Positions 1 through 8,187 of a stretch of 39,218 nucleotides of DNA are shown in pieces (position 1 is the stretch's first letter; every line of letters begins with the position of its first letter). Location: assembly GCF_900129085.1 (NCBI RefSeq), contig NZ_FQUF01000023.1, positions 1-39,218 on the forward strand. The letters are read 5' to 3'. The notes beneath the pieces are model-generated. The model was not told the DNA's origin, did no database searches, and saw only the letters and a list, made by a program, of their open reading frames with translations. The DNA is from Atopostipes suicloacalis DSM 15692 (GTDB lineage Bacteria > Bacillota > Bacilli > Lactobacillales > Carnobacteriaceae_A). A program made the position numbers and the translations under genes.

Positions 1-1
1 T

Positions 2-1800
2 ATGGTTAGGGTGTCAAAACCCTATAAAATTTAACTTTTTCTTACTAAGATTCCTTTTCCAACAGCATTTTTGGTATAATTAACCGTATAAATATACTGA
101 TGGAGGTTGGTTTATTCATGTTTAAAGAAAACAATTCGCAACAAATGAATATAATGGATGATTCTTATTTACAAGCATCCAAACGCGTCCAGAAAATCGT
201 TGAGAAATCCTGGGCTAAACCATTTGCTGAAATTATTTTTCCTGCGATTAATGAAGCTCGTTTTTCTGTTTTGTATAGTGACGACAATGGTCGTCCTAAT
301 ACGCCGATAAATTATATTTTTAGTTCATTACTTTTAAAAGAAACCCTTGGTTTAACCGATGATGAATTAACAGAGTCTCTTCATTGCGATGTTCGATTTC
401 AGTATGCCTTGCATTCAACTAGTATGAAAGAACAACCCGTAAGCGATCGAACATTTAGTCGCTTTCGTGCAAACTGTTATGCTTATCAACTAGAAACAGG
501 TCGTGACCTGATTGAAGAAGAGATCTTGGCACTGTCTAAGGAAATCGCTGAATACTTCGACTTAAGTCCTACCCAAAAAAGAATGGATAGCATGATGATA
601 GCATCAAATACACGAAAGCTTTCTCGATTAGAATTACTTTACACATGCATCGAAAAGCTTATTCATTCCTTGGATACGTCGTATCCATCGCTTGATATTA
701 CCGCTTTTAAGCATTATCTAAATACAGACCAAGAGAATCAATTTATCTACCATGATGACACACCTTACAATGAAAAATTACATAACCTCATAAAAGATGC
801 GTACACTTTAATTGATACGTATAGTGATGAATTATCTGAACACCCAGATTTTCAGCTTCTTTGTCGTGCGGTAGATGACCAAACAACAAAAAATGAAAAA
901 GGAGAATCCGCTGTAAAAAAGGGAAAAGAGATTCGACCAAATAGTTTACAAACGCCTTATGACCCAGACGCCACTTATCGTTATAAAGCTGGGAAAGGGT
1001 ATATTGGATATTCTGCAAATATTGTAGAAACCGTTGGTACGGATCTCTCCCTCATTACAGATTATGATTATGATATCAACAGTCAAAGTGATGTGAATTT
1101 TGGTTATTCAGCGATTGAACAAATGGGCAAGCAAGAATTATCAACTACTCTTATCGCGGACGGTGCTTATAACTCAGATGATAATCAAGCACTCGCAGAA
1201 GCAAACAATGTTCAGTTGATTACTACACAACTAAAAGGAAAAAAACCGAATATCCATTATGCCGATATCATCCTAGATGAAGATTCCAAAACAATCGTGC
1301 AATGTCCGGGAGGACTGCGTCCTCTGTCCACCAGTTATTATCCAGAAACCGATACTTATCGGGCTGTCTTTGATTTAAAGAGCGCAGAAAATTGTTGCTG
1401 TTCCATCTGTTCAAAAAAGAAACAGAAGAAAACGACGGTTTTAATTGTCACACCCAAAGCGGTTCAACGTGCGAAACAAGCAAAAGAAATGAAAGAAGTG
1501 TCCTTTCTTCAGTATAGTCATTTTCGAAATGGCATAGAAGGCATCCCTTCTATTTTAAGGCGGAAATATTCTGTCGATCGTATGCCCTTCAGGGGATTAG
1601 TGCGCTCAAAACAGTGCTTCGGCTTCAAAATCGGCGGTATAAACGTTAAAAATGCCGTTAAGGCATACCAAAATAGAGCGATAGCCGTATAAAAGGATGG
1701 AATCCCCATAATTAATTTTTGAAATTTAAACTTTTGAGCATTTTTTCTAATTAGTAACAGATAAAGTGTTTAAAATTTTGGGTTTCGACACCCTAACCAT
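2..1800 (+). mobile_element. Complete IS1182-family insertion sequence
   Basis: Near-perfect 21-bp terminal inverted repeats bound the element: 2-22 begins ATGGTTAGGGTGTC and 1780-1800 is its reverse complement with one mismatch. A single transposase gene fills the interior, and the 1.8 kb length suits the IS1182 family. The window begins one base before the left repeat, so a target duplication cannot be tested. The right end lies about 90 bp from the terminator of the redox operon. It looks intact and potentially active. Confidence 0.88.
118..1692 (+). CDS. IS1182-family transposase
   Basis: DDE transposase that cuts and joins the element ends; 524 aa, normal for the family. I start it at the ATG at 118 because a GGAGG ribosome site (about 102-106) sits 11 bases upstream. 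The longer in-frame ATG at 100 would overlap that site. The N-terminal third is the DUF772-type region. Candidate catalytic residues are the Asp in MDSMMIAS, the Asp in LIADGAYNS and the Glu in RNGIEG near the C terminus. A four-Cys patch (CCCSIC plus an upstream C) precedes the last motif, as in many members. No frameshift or stop is seen. Confidence 0.93.
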   Translation: MFKENNSQQMNIMDDSYLQASKRVQKIVEKSWAKPFAEIIFPAINEARFSVLYSDDNGRPNTPINYIFSSLLLKETLGLTDDELTESLHCDVRFQYALHSTSMKEQPVSDRTFSRFRANCYAYQLETGRDLIEEEILALSKEIAEYFDLSPTQKRMDSMMIASNTRKLSRLELLYTCIEKLIHSLDTSYPSLDITAFKHYLNTDQENQFIYHDDTPYNEKLHNLIKDAYTLIDTYSDELSEHPDFQLLCRAVDDQTTKNEKGESAVKKGKEIRPNSLQTPYDPDATYRYKAGKGYIGYSANIVETVGTDLSLITDYDYDINSQSDVNFGYSAIEQMGKQELSTTLIADGAYNSDDNQALAEANNVQLITTQLKGKKPNIHYADIILDEDSKTIVQCPGGLRPLSTSYYPETDTYRAVFDLKSAENCCCSICSKKKQKKTTVLIVTPKAVQRAKQAKEMKEVSFLQYSHFRNGIEGIPSILRRKYSVDRMPFRGLVRSKQCFGFKIGGINVKNAVKAYQNRAIAV

Positions 1801-1884
1801 TTTATCTATATTTATTCAATAGAAAACCTACATTAAATGAAGTTTTTCACTATATAATATAAATAAAGTATTTCCTAGATAGTA

Positions 1885-1920
1885 AGCAAAAAGCCGTATA
1901 TCTAGGTGCACGGCTTCAAA
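1885..1920 (-). terminator. Rho-independent terminator of the redox operon
   Basis: Read on the minus strand, AAGCCGT (1910-1916) pairs with ACGGCTT (1891-1897) around a 12-base loop and is followed by a run of T. It lies about 40 bp past the stop of the NusG_II gene and ends that transcript. Confidence 0.7.
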
Positions 1921-1954
1921 AAGACTCGTAAACTCGAATTTTATTCTTCGTGGT

Positions 1955-2371
1955 TTATGGGATGACATCGATGCCACTATCCGAATTGGAATGGTCTGCT
2001 GAAATCTCGACGAGCACCCGATTCGGTAGACAGACAATCGTCTCTCCTACTTGAGTAATTTCGCCTTGCTGGACACACAATAAATCGGTGCAGTTCGCAT
2101 CGGCCATGTAAACCGTCATCCCTTCGCGGACGACTGTGTTTTCATGTCCATGTTCATCCACATATTCATAAGTTTCACGTGTATGGTCATTCTTTAGTGT
2201 CATTTCATGGACAACTTCCCCATCTGCTGAAATGACCACACGCAGGTTATCGTCATCTGCTGAAGCTTTATTTTGATAAGTGAAAATGGCGAGTGGCAGA
2301 AAAGATAAAATTATCAGCAAAGTAACGATAATAAAATCTCCTAGCTTCATCATTTTTAAAAGTTTTTTCAT
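1955..2371 (-). CDS. NusG_II-domain (DUF1312, EetA-like) membrane protein
   Basis: 138 aa. One N-terminal membrane helix (about residues 12-31) anchors an extracytoplasmic NusG_II domain. Domain signs are three cysteines (C94, C99, C114), the last in IVCLPNRVLVEI, which is typical of the family. In Listeria the related EetA belongs to the flavin-based extracellular electron transfer locus. The biochemical role of the domain is not settled. It is the last gene of a minus-strand operon, 63 bp after the FMN-binding protein, with a terminator behind it. The start has an AAAGG ribosome site; a second Met at residue 7 or 8 is possible. Family assignment is firm; a role in electron transfer is inferred from the neighbours. 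Confidence 0.82.
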   Translation of the reverse strand: MKKLLKMMKLGDFIIVTLLIILSFLPLAIFTYQNKASADDDNLRVVISADGEVVHEMTLKNDHTRETYEYVDEHGHENTVVREGMTVYMADANCTDLLCVQQGEITQVGETIVCLPNRVLVEISADHSNSDSGIDVIP

Positions 2372-2434
2372 TTTTTAAGCACCTTTCGAGAAATCTTCAG
2401 CTTATAGGATAACATGGATGCTTAGTTTAAGAAA

Positions 2435-3454
2435 TTATTGAGCGTCTTCTAAAGCTTTTTCTACTGCACTTATTATTGCTTTTGAAGTGACAGTTGCTCC
2501 AGATACCGTATCGACATCAGTAGAGTTTGAATCCATAATATCTGCAGGTATTTCTTCAAAGGCTGGATCAGCAAGACCTTCTGTTTCTGCATGATCGGTA
2601 ATCACAATGTTTTCTATTGCTCCATTTTCAACAGTAACTTCTACTGTAATTTCATCATTGTGTCCATCCGCTGTTCCCACATAAGTACCATCTTTATATT
2701 CGACAGGCTCGTTAGCTGCATCTTCGCCTTCTGAGTCGTTAAGTGCTGTATTAACTGCTTCAATAATTGCTTCAGAAGTAACAGTTGCTCCAGATACTGT
2801 GTCAACATCCGTTGAATTATTTTCTACAATGGCAGCCGGAACATCTTCAAGTGCTGGATCGGCAAGACCTTCTGTTTCTTCATGTTCAGTCACTTCAACA
2901 TTTGTAATGACTCCATCTTCAACTGTGACTTCTACTGTTAATGGGCCTTGTGCCCCATCCACTGTTGCAGTATGCGTGCCATCTTCATAATTGCCAGCAA
3001 CTATTTCGTCATCTTCTGCGTTAGTATCCTCGATTTCATCTTCATCGACTTCACCTGTACCACTTAATGCATTTACAACAGCTTCTCTTATACCGGTTGA
3101 GGTGTATGTAGCTCCAGAGACAACCTCTACATCTGTTGAGTTACTTTCCATAATTTCGGCGGGAATTTCTTCAAATGCTGGATCAGAAACTCCTTCTGTT
3201 TCATTGTGGTCAAGGACCATTATTTTAACAATTTCTCCACCTTCAACTGTGACTTCTACTTTAATCGGTCCAGCAAAACCTTCGCCTGTTCCTACAAACG
3301 TACCATCTTCAATCTCTGCAGGAACATCTTCGCCAGTTGTTGCCGTATCTGGTTCTGAGAACGTGAAATCACTAGTGAATAAAAAGACAGTAACTAACAT
3401 AATAAATAAACCAGCCAATAACATTTCTATCGTTAAACGCGTTTTTCTACCCAT
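2435..3454 (-). CDS. Membrane-anchored protein with three FMN-binding repeats
   Basis: 339 aa. One N-terminal helix (residues 9-27) has no lipobox Cys, so it is a membrane anchor or uncleaved signal. Three tandem FMN_bind domains follow (about 50-131, 157-239, 254-336), joined by acidic linkers. Each ends in the SGAT motif to which ApbE-type transferases attach FMN through the Thr (SGAT at 113-116, 221-224, 318-321). Repeats 2 and 3 have the full DxxSGAT context; repeat 1 has Glu where Asp is expected. Listeria PplA, the best-known relative, is a lipoprotein with two such domains. The protein probably passes electrons outside the membrane from the flavocytochrome encoded 30 bp upstream. No ApbE gene is in the window. 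Confidence 0.9.
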   Translation of the reverse strand: MGRKTRLTIEMLLAGLFIMLVTVFLFTSDFTFSEPDTATTGEDVPAEIEDGTFVGTGEGFAGPIKVEVTVEGGEIVKIMVLDHNETEGVSDPAFEEIPAEIMESNSTDVEVVSGATYTSTGIREAVVNALSGTGEVDEDEIEDTNAEDDEIVAGNYEDGTHTATVDGAQGPLTVEVTVEDGVITNVEVTEHEETEGLADPALEDVPAAIVENNSTDVDTVSGATVTSEAIIEAVNTALNDSEGEDAANEPVEYKDGTYVGTADGHNDEITVEVTVENGAIENIVITDHAETEGLADPAFEEIPADIMDSNSTDVDTVSGATVTSKAIISAVEKALEDAQ

Positions 3455-3484
3455 TATTTACATCCTTTCTGTATAAGGTTTATA

Positions 3485-4834
3485 CTAGAATCCAAAGTCA
3501 TCTAAATGGATTTGTTCGGAAGGAACGTTCCCATTTTCAAGAATTTTTCTAGAAGCATCTAACATTGGACCTGGTCCACAAACAAAGAAGTGACCATTTG
3601 TATATTTATCGGCTCCAACTTCTTCTAAAAATTCATTTGAGATAAAACCAAATGGATAGCCTTCAACTTCTTCATTGGAGAAGATAATATGGTAATCAAA
3701 GTTTGGATTTATTTCTTTCATCGCTTCTAACTCATCTAACATAAACATATCTTCTTCATACGCCAAGCCCCAGACTAAATGAATTTCACGTTTGGATCCT
3801 TTTTCAATTTCGTGACGTAAAACACTTAGGTTTGGAGTTAAACCAATTCCTCCTCCGAGCAATACGAAAGGTACTTCGTATTCGTTTGATTCTTGAACTT
3901 CTTCTGGGAAGAAGTGTCCGTATGGGCCTTCAAATTTTGCAATATCGCCCTCTTTAATATTTTCGAGGGATTCTGTCCAATCTCCAGCTTCTTTAATCAT
4001 AAATTCAATAGAATTACTAAATTGTCTAGTAATTGCACTGGATGTTGAGAATGGGTGACCTTCTCCCGTAATTTCAGCTTCTCGATTAAAGCGAATAAAG
4101 AAATAATCTCCGGCTGTATAAGTCATTACGGTTCCTTTTACTGGTTCGAATTCTAATACCCATAAAGAAGGCGTTGCTTTATAAATTTTTGTGACTCGAT
4201 ATTGAGGAGCCGCAACAATTTTAAATTTCCAATAAAGGTAAAAGCCTAAAACAGCTACTGTATAAATATTTAATAAGAGCATAAATAAGAAATTATCTTT
4301 TAAGAAAGGTAAAAAATACATATGGAGATAAACAGCGATGATAGAAACAATGGCTAAACGATGTAACCATAAGTTTACTTCACGGTTTAATTTATCTTTA
4401 AAATCTCTTAGCGCTTGTGATTGATCCACAAATATTCCAGACAGGGAGAATATCCCAGTAAACATGACAACAAGGAGGGCAATTACTCCTACCCAACCAA
4501 CTTGTGAAACAAGTGAACGATCTAAAATAGATGAAAATCCATTCCATTGAATAATGACATGAATTCCAACCAATATGGATAAAACAATAGACATTATGGC
4601 ATGAATCTCATACATCTCTGGCATCCCAAATCTTTTTTCAAGATAACGAGGACGCGAGCCGATAAATGTTACAGTTAGCATCATTGTATAAGCTAGTAAA
4701 CCAGATGAATAAGATAATAACGACCCTATATTAATCGAGTTCATTGGCATTAACATAGCGGCTAATAATGTAGCAAAAGTTACAAGTGAAATAATTGGAA
4801 AAGTCCAATCTGCCCAAAAATCTTTATTACTCAT
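3485..4834 (-). CDS. Ferric-reductase-like flavocytochrome (heme b, FAD, NAD(P)H)
   Basis: 449 aa. The N-terminal half has about six helices forming a ferric-reductase transmembrane domain. Two His pairs, H78/H92 and H158/H171, have the 13-14 residue spacing of heme b ligands on two helices. The C-terminal half is a ferredoxin-reductase module: HPFSTSS (260-266) for FAD, GGGIGLTP (327-334) and CGPGPM (419-424) for NAD(P)H. The expected path is cytosolic NAD(P)H to FAD to two hemes to an acceptor on the outer face. The gene opens the operon, with a promoter 55-85 bp upstream, and is followed by the FMN-binding protein, its likely partner. No Ndh2-type quinone reductase is nearby, so this enzyme may be the electron input. 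Confidence 0.9.
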   Translation of the reverse strand: MSNKDFWADWTFPIISLVTFATLLAAMLMPMNSINIGSLLSYSSGLLAYTMMLTVTFIGSRPRYLEKRFGMPEMYEIHAIMSIVLSILVGIHVIIQWNGFSSILDRSLVSQVGWVGVIALLVVMFTGIFSLSGIFVDQSQALRDFKDKLNREVNLWLHRLAIVSIIAVYLHMYFLPFLKDNFLFMLLLNIYTVAVLGFYLYWKFKIVAAPQYRVTKIYKATPSLWVLEFEPVKGTVMTYTAGDYFFIRFNREAEITGEGHPFSTSSAITRQFSNSIEFMIKEAGDWTESLENIKEGDIAKFEGPYGHFFPEEVQESNEYEVPFVLLGGGIGLTPNLSVLRHEIEKGSKREIHLVWGLAYEEDMFMLDELEAMKEINPNFDYHIIFSNEEVEGYPFGFISNEFLEEVGADKYTNGHFFVCGPGPMLDASRKILENGNVPSEQIHLDDFGF

Positions 4835-4889
4835 TTTCTTCTCCTTTTTCTATTCAATAGTCGCTGTATATTAAATTACAACAAATTAT

Positions 4890-4919
4890 ATTATATCATA
4901 ATGCAATTGTTGAATACAA
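4890..4919 (-). promoter_or_regulatory. Promoter of the flavocytochrome operon
   Basis: On the minus strand TTGTAT (4914-4919) and TATAAT (4890-4895) are 18 bp apart, followed by an AT-rich leader and a GGAG ribosome site before the ATG at 4834. This separates the operon from the DUF1622 gene 187 bp upstream. No clear operator is seen. Confidence 0.6.
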
Positions 4920-5021
4920 CGAATTTGTTAAAAATAACACAAATAAACATATACTTTTTGAATCTTTATTCTGTATCTTCTATATAATAATAAACCTTTT
5001 ATCTTTAAACTATTAACTACC

Positions 5022-5384
5022 TCATACCGTGCTTTTTTCTTGTTCGCCATTTTTGGAAGAGGTCCCCCAAACGAGCAGAAGCGTAATCGCAATCCGCAAA
5101 ATAATTAATGCCGTTATAATGAACAGGTTTGTATAGTCTGTTATGGTAATTGTTTTTAAAATCTCAGCAGCTAATAGGACTTCCAATGCGCTTGCCAGAC
5201 TCGCATTTAAACTATTGTCTTTATTGATTGATAAATAATTAAAGTTAAACTTAAAAATTGTTGTATAAATTTCTTTTCCTAATGCCACCACAATCACTAA
5301 TACTCCCCAGATTTCAATCAATACCGTGATAAAGTTCACAAAGATAAACATCATATCATATAAATTATTTGTTAAAGCTTCCAC
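5022..5384 (-). CDS. DUF1622 family membrane protein
   Basis: 120 aa with about three hydrophobic segments (roughly 12-35, 62-80 and 84-105). The central stretch LASALEVLLAAEILKTI fits DUF1622, a family of small integral membrane proteins of unknown function. The gene follows the EcfT gene by 71 bp on the same strand, so the two are probably co-transcribed. The next gene downstream has its own promoter. No catalytic residues are evident. Confidence 0.75.
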   Translation of the reverse strand: MEALTNNLYDMMFIFVNFITVLIEIWGVLVIVVALGKEIYTTIFKFNFNYLSINKDNSLNASLASALEVLLAAEILKTITITDYTNLFIITALIILRIAITLLLVWGTSSKNGEQEKSTV

Positions 5385-5455
5385 TTAAATATCCCTCAAT
5401 TTCTCATATTCTATAACTATTTATATTTCATTCATCACTTTTATTTCATAAACAT

Positions 5456-6253
5456 TTAAACTCTTAGCATATAAACAGCACTAAAAAGAACTAAAAAACT
5501 TAATAAAACAGCGGTATCTGTTTTTTTCCAAGTTAGCTCACGATATTTCGTACGCTTTTCCCCTCCTTGATACCCTCTCGCTTCCATAGCCGTCGCTAAT
5601 TGAGGAGCTCGATCATAAGAACTAATAAAAAGTGGAATCAATAAAGGAACCAAATTTTTTAATCTTTGCATTATCGGTCCTTCGTTAAAAGAAACCCCTC
5701 TAGCTCTTTGTGCATTCATAATAACTTCCGCTTCATCCACCATTGTTGGTATAAACCGCAAAGCTAAAGCCAGCATCAAAGTCATTTCATGGATTGGAAA
5801 TTTAAATATCTTTAAAGGTTTTAGAAAAAATTCAATGGCATCTGTTAAATCTAAAGCTTCTGTAGATAAAGTTAATAATGTTGAAATAAAAATAATTAGG
5901 ACAAATCGCAAAAAAATAAATAATCCACTTAGGATACCTTCTCTAGAAATATAAAAAAAGCCATATTGAAAATACATTGTAGACCCTGGGGTAAAGAGGA
6001 TTTGTAAAAGAGCCGTAAAAGTGATCAACCAAATCATGTGGCGCACCCCTCTTAAAAAATACGAAAAAGAAATACCCGAAAAATAGATTCCTAACCCCAC
6101 AAATAAAGTTAGTACGAGATATGTCATCCAATTGTTTGCAAAGAACAAAACAATTAAATATAAAATAGTAGCTAGAAGTTTGGCTCGTGAATCCAAACGA
6201 TGAATAAAGGAGTCTATCGGAATATAACGTCCAACAATTAATTTTTGTCCCAT
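5456..6253 (-). CDS. Orphan energy-coupling factor transmembrane protein (EcfT)
   Basis: 265 aa, about six membrane helices. The two Ala-Arg-Gly coupling motifs typical of EcfT are present: AQRARG in the first cytoplasmic coupling helix and AMEARG in the second. EcfT couples the EcfA/EcfA' ATPases to substrate-binding S components for vitamin uptake. Housekeeping ecfT normally follows ecfA1-ecfA2 near ribosomal genes; here no ATPase or S component is adjacent. Listeria has a dedicated EcfT-like protein, FmnA, in its extracellular electron transfer system, where it helps supply flavin to the outer face. The position next to the FMN-binding and NusG_II genes suggests the same specialised role here, as inference. 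The start has an AAAGGTGAGG site. Confidence 0.9.
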   Translation of the reverse strand: MGQKLIVGRYIPIDSFIHRLDSRAKLLATILYLIVLFFANNWMTYLVLTLFVGLGIYFSGISFSYFLRGVRHMIWLITFTALLQILFTPGSTMYFQYGFFYISREGILSGLFIFLRFVLIIFISTLLTLSTEALDLTDAIEFFLKPLKIFKFPIHEMTLMLALALRFIPTMVDEAEVIMNAQRARGVSFNEGPIMQRLKNLVPLLIPLFISSYDRAPQLATAMEARGYQGGEKRTKYRELTWKKTDTAVLLSFLVLFSAVYMLRV

Positions 6254-6273
6254 TTCACCTCACCTTTCATTTT

Positions 6274-6299
6274 TAATTATTTTTAAAGTTAAATAATTA
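6274..6299. repeat. Dyad in the ecfT leader
   Basis: TAATTATTT (6274-6282) and AAATAATTA (6291-6299) form a perfect 9-bp inverted repeat with an 8-bp spacer, 20-45 bp upstream of the EcfT start. It could be an operator or an AT-rich leader hairpin. Confidence 0.4.
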
Positions 6300-6362
6300 T
6301 TTCACAATACTAAGTTTACTATAAAATGAAATTAAATCCTAGGAGTTTTTTTATTGATTCTA

Positions 6363-6398
6363 TTTTCTATGCAAATAGGAGAAAGGAAGCATAGAAAA
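6363..6398. repeat. Inverted repeat between DUF924 and ecfT genes
   Basis: TTTTCTATGC (6363-6372) and GCATAGAAAA (6389-6398) are perfect 10-bp arms around 16 bases. It lies just past the DUF924 stop and could help end that transcript, but no proper T run follows, so its role is open. Confidence 0.45.
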
Positions 6399-6414
6399 CT
6401 ATTAAAATTTTTTA

Positions 6415-6972
6415 CTATTTAGTAAAATCAAAGCCATTATTTCTGATAAAATCCAGTTCCTCAGCCGTCGAGGTACGTCCCATTTTCTCATTACGATAAG
6501 GGTAACGGCCAAAGCGGTCAATGATTTCTTTATGTTGCTTCATATATTTTGTAGATTCTTCATCATCTAAATCTAAATACAATTTTTCTGTTTGTTTATG
6601 AATTTCTTTAGATTCAGAATGCATCCATGGCAAATAAATAAAATTAATTTCGTCTTTTGGACGATCTTTGTATTCGGGATAGTGTTGCATTAAGTTTTGC
6701 GAAAGAATTAAAGCCATTTTGTCTTGCGCGTAACTAAGCATCGTTCCTCGATTTAAATTTCTAGAAAATTGATCTAAAACGATAATTTCTGCGAGTGCTC
6801 CTTCATAAGTTTTTCGCCACTCGTACAATAAACCCTGACGTGCCGCTTCCCAAGTATCATAAAAACGCTTATGAATTTCATTGTCAAAATCTTCATTTTT
6901 TTCAAACCAATATTTTTTATTTTCTTCATTAAACCAAAACTCATACACTTCTTTTGCGGGTACTATTTTCAT
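6415..6972 (-). CDS. DUF924 family protein
   Basis: 185 aa. It matches the DUF924 pattern throughout: VYEFWF and WFEK near the N terminus, a central LDQFSRNLNRGT, then YLPWMHSES and RFGRYPYRN. The fold is predicted as a TPR-like helical bundle and the function is unknown. There is no signal peptide, so it is probably cytosolic. The start is supported by AAGGAGG eight bases upstream. It appears to be a single-gene unit; the 9-unit hairpin array lies upstream of it. Confidence 0.85.
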   Translation of the reverse strand: MKIVPAKEVYEFWFNEENKKYWFEKNEDFDNEIHKRFYDTWEAARQGLLYEWRKTYEGALAEIIVLDQFSRNLNRGTMLSYAQDKMALILSQNLMQHYPEYKDRPKDEINFIYLPWMHSESKEIHKQTEKLYLDLDDEESTKYMKQHKEIIDRFGRYPYRNEKMGRTSTAEELDFIRNNGFDFTK

Positions 6973-7161
6973 ATAAATCCTCCTTGTTAAAATTCTGATT
7001 ATTGCCCTTTCTCCCTGTATCTTCTATAGAATAACTATCTCATATATTTTATTCTCATAAAAGAAAATGACTTGTTCTATATGGATGAGAGTACTCATAG
7101 AAACCTCTATATAAAAAATTTTAAAAAAGAATGTTGGTCAAAGTTTTTAAGTAAATTCATT

Positions 7162-7524
7162 CAGCGCGCAAATATTTACTGTTTGTGTGCGATAAGTACC
7201 TTCAGCACGCAAATTTTCGGGATTTGTGCGCGATAAGTACCTTTAGCACGCAAATATTCACATTTTGTGTGCGGTAAGCACCTCCAGCACGCAAATATTT
7301 ATAATTTGTGCGCGATAAGTACCTTTAGCACGCAAATATTCACATTTTGTGTGCGGTAAGCACCTCCAGCACGCAAATATTTATAATTTGTGCGCGATAA
7401 GTATCTTTAGCACGCAAATATTCAGGATTTGTGCGCGATAAGTACCTCCAGCGCGCAAATATTTACAGTTTGTGTGCGATAAGTACCTCCAGCACGCAAA
7501 TATTTATAATTTGTGTGCGATAGA
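7162..7524 (+). repeat. Tandem array of nine 41-bp hairpin units (family A)
   Basis: Units begin at 7162, 7203, 7244, 7285, 7326, 7367, 7408, 7449 and 7490, an exact 41-bp period; the last is partial. Each holds palindromic arms close to GCRCGCAAA and TTTGTGYGCG around a variable AT-rich loop, then GATAAGTACCTYC as linker. Units 3-4 and 5-6 are identical 82-bp blocks, showing duplication of unit pairs. The array lies between the divergent DUF924 and SRPBCC genes. The remaining gap sequence (6973-7161 and 7525-7655) holds leader and promoter sequence and no gene. Units abut without spacers, so this is not a CRISPR. Confidence 0.95.
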
Positions 7525-7600
7525 AAGAAAAGGAGTCAAAATATAGAAAATAAACACTCTAAAGTTAATTTAAAATAGATCAAACACTTTTTTATTATAC

Positions 7601-7628
7601 TTCTTCGCATTTTGCGTTAAACTATACT
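7601..7628 (+). promoter_or_regulatory. Candidate promoter of the SRPBCC gene
   Basis: TTCTTC (7601-7606) and TATACT (7623-7628) are 16 bp apart and 28 bp upstream of the start codon. The -35 match is weak. Confidence 0.4.
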
Positions 7629-7655
7629 CACAGAATATTAGAGAGGAAAGTTAAA

Positions 7656-8135
7656 ATGATGGAACGAAATTATTCTAAAGATACTAAAAATGCGTATCAA
7701 ACCTTATCTACAACTATTCAAGCCAATAAAGAAGAGGTCTTTTTTCATCTAGCTACTACAGAAGGGATCTCAAGTTGGTTCCCGCAATTATCTATTACAA
7801 AAGAAAAAGATGCAGCTTTTGTTTTGTTTGATATGGGAGAGGATACATTTGAAAAAATGAGTTTAGTAGATTATAAAACGGATGACTATATTGCTTTTGA
7901 ATGGGCAGCAGGCAAAGTTGAATTTCAGCTTGAGGAAGTGAGTGAAGGGACACAGCTTATTTTGAAAGAAACTTTGCCGTTAAGTTTTAGTGCGATTCCT
8001 GAAGATTTCACAGGATGGGATGTTCAAATGAAAAACATTAAACAAGTCCTAGAAACAGGGACTGTTGGTAAAGTAGATCCTTCAGAAATCAAAAAAGTAA
8101 AAGAAACCATTAAGAAAAATTTATTTGAGGATTGA
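7656..8135 (+). CDS. SRPBCC (AHSA1/START-like) domain protein
   Basis: 159 aa, a single hydrophobic-cavity fold. The N-terminal strand and helix (TTIQANKEEVFFHLATTEGI, SSWFPQ) and the C-terminal FTGWDVQMKNIKQVLE helix are the usual AHSA1-like landmarks. Such proteins bind small hydrophobic ligands or act as Hsp90-type activators; the ligand is not predictable. It is cytosolic and appears monocistronic, with a GAGAGGAAAG ribosome site before the paired ATGs at 7656 and 7659. It ends at a strong terminator shared with the convergent gene. Confidence 0.8.
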   Translation: MMERNYSKDTKNAYQTLSTTIQANKEEVFFHLATTEGISSWFPQLSITKEKDAAFVLFDMGEDTFEKMSLVDYKTDDYIAFEWAAGKVEFQLEEVSEGTQLILKETLPLSFSAIPEDFTGWDVQMKNIKQVLETGTVGKVDPSEIKKVKETIKKNLFED

Positions 8136-8137
8136 AT

Positions 8138-8177
8138 AAAAAAACTTTCAGCATCTTTTAATGTTGAAAGTTTTTTT
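8138..8177. terminator. Bidirectional terminator
   Basis: A stem of about 15 bp (8140-8154 with 8161-8175, one G-U pair) is flanked by A and T runs. It can end both the SRPBCC gene and the convergent PhnA-like gene. Confidence 0.9.
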
Positions 8178-8187
8178 GTACAGTTTA

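Noticed and set aside
2799-3476. Ser/Thr/Val-rich frames opposite the FMN-binding gene
   Set aside because: They are the antisense of an acidic repeat protein, with no ribosome sites; the minus strand carries clear FMN_bind motifs.
6363-6398. Intrinsic terminator for the DUF924 gene
   Set aside because: The stem is good but the loop is 16 bases and no T run follows, so I list it only as an inverted repeat.
7162-7524. CRISPR array
   Set aside because: Units abut directly, the variable part is only a few bases of loop, and no cas genes are present. The same applies to 15984-16503 and 20277-20534.
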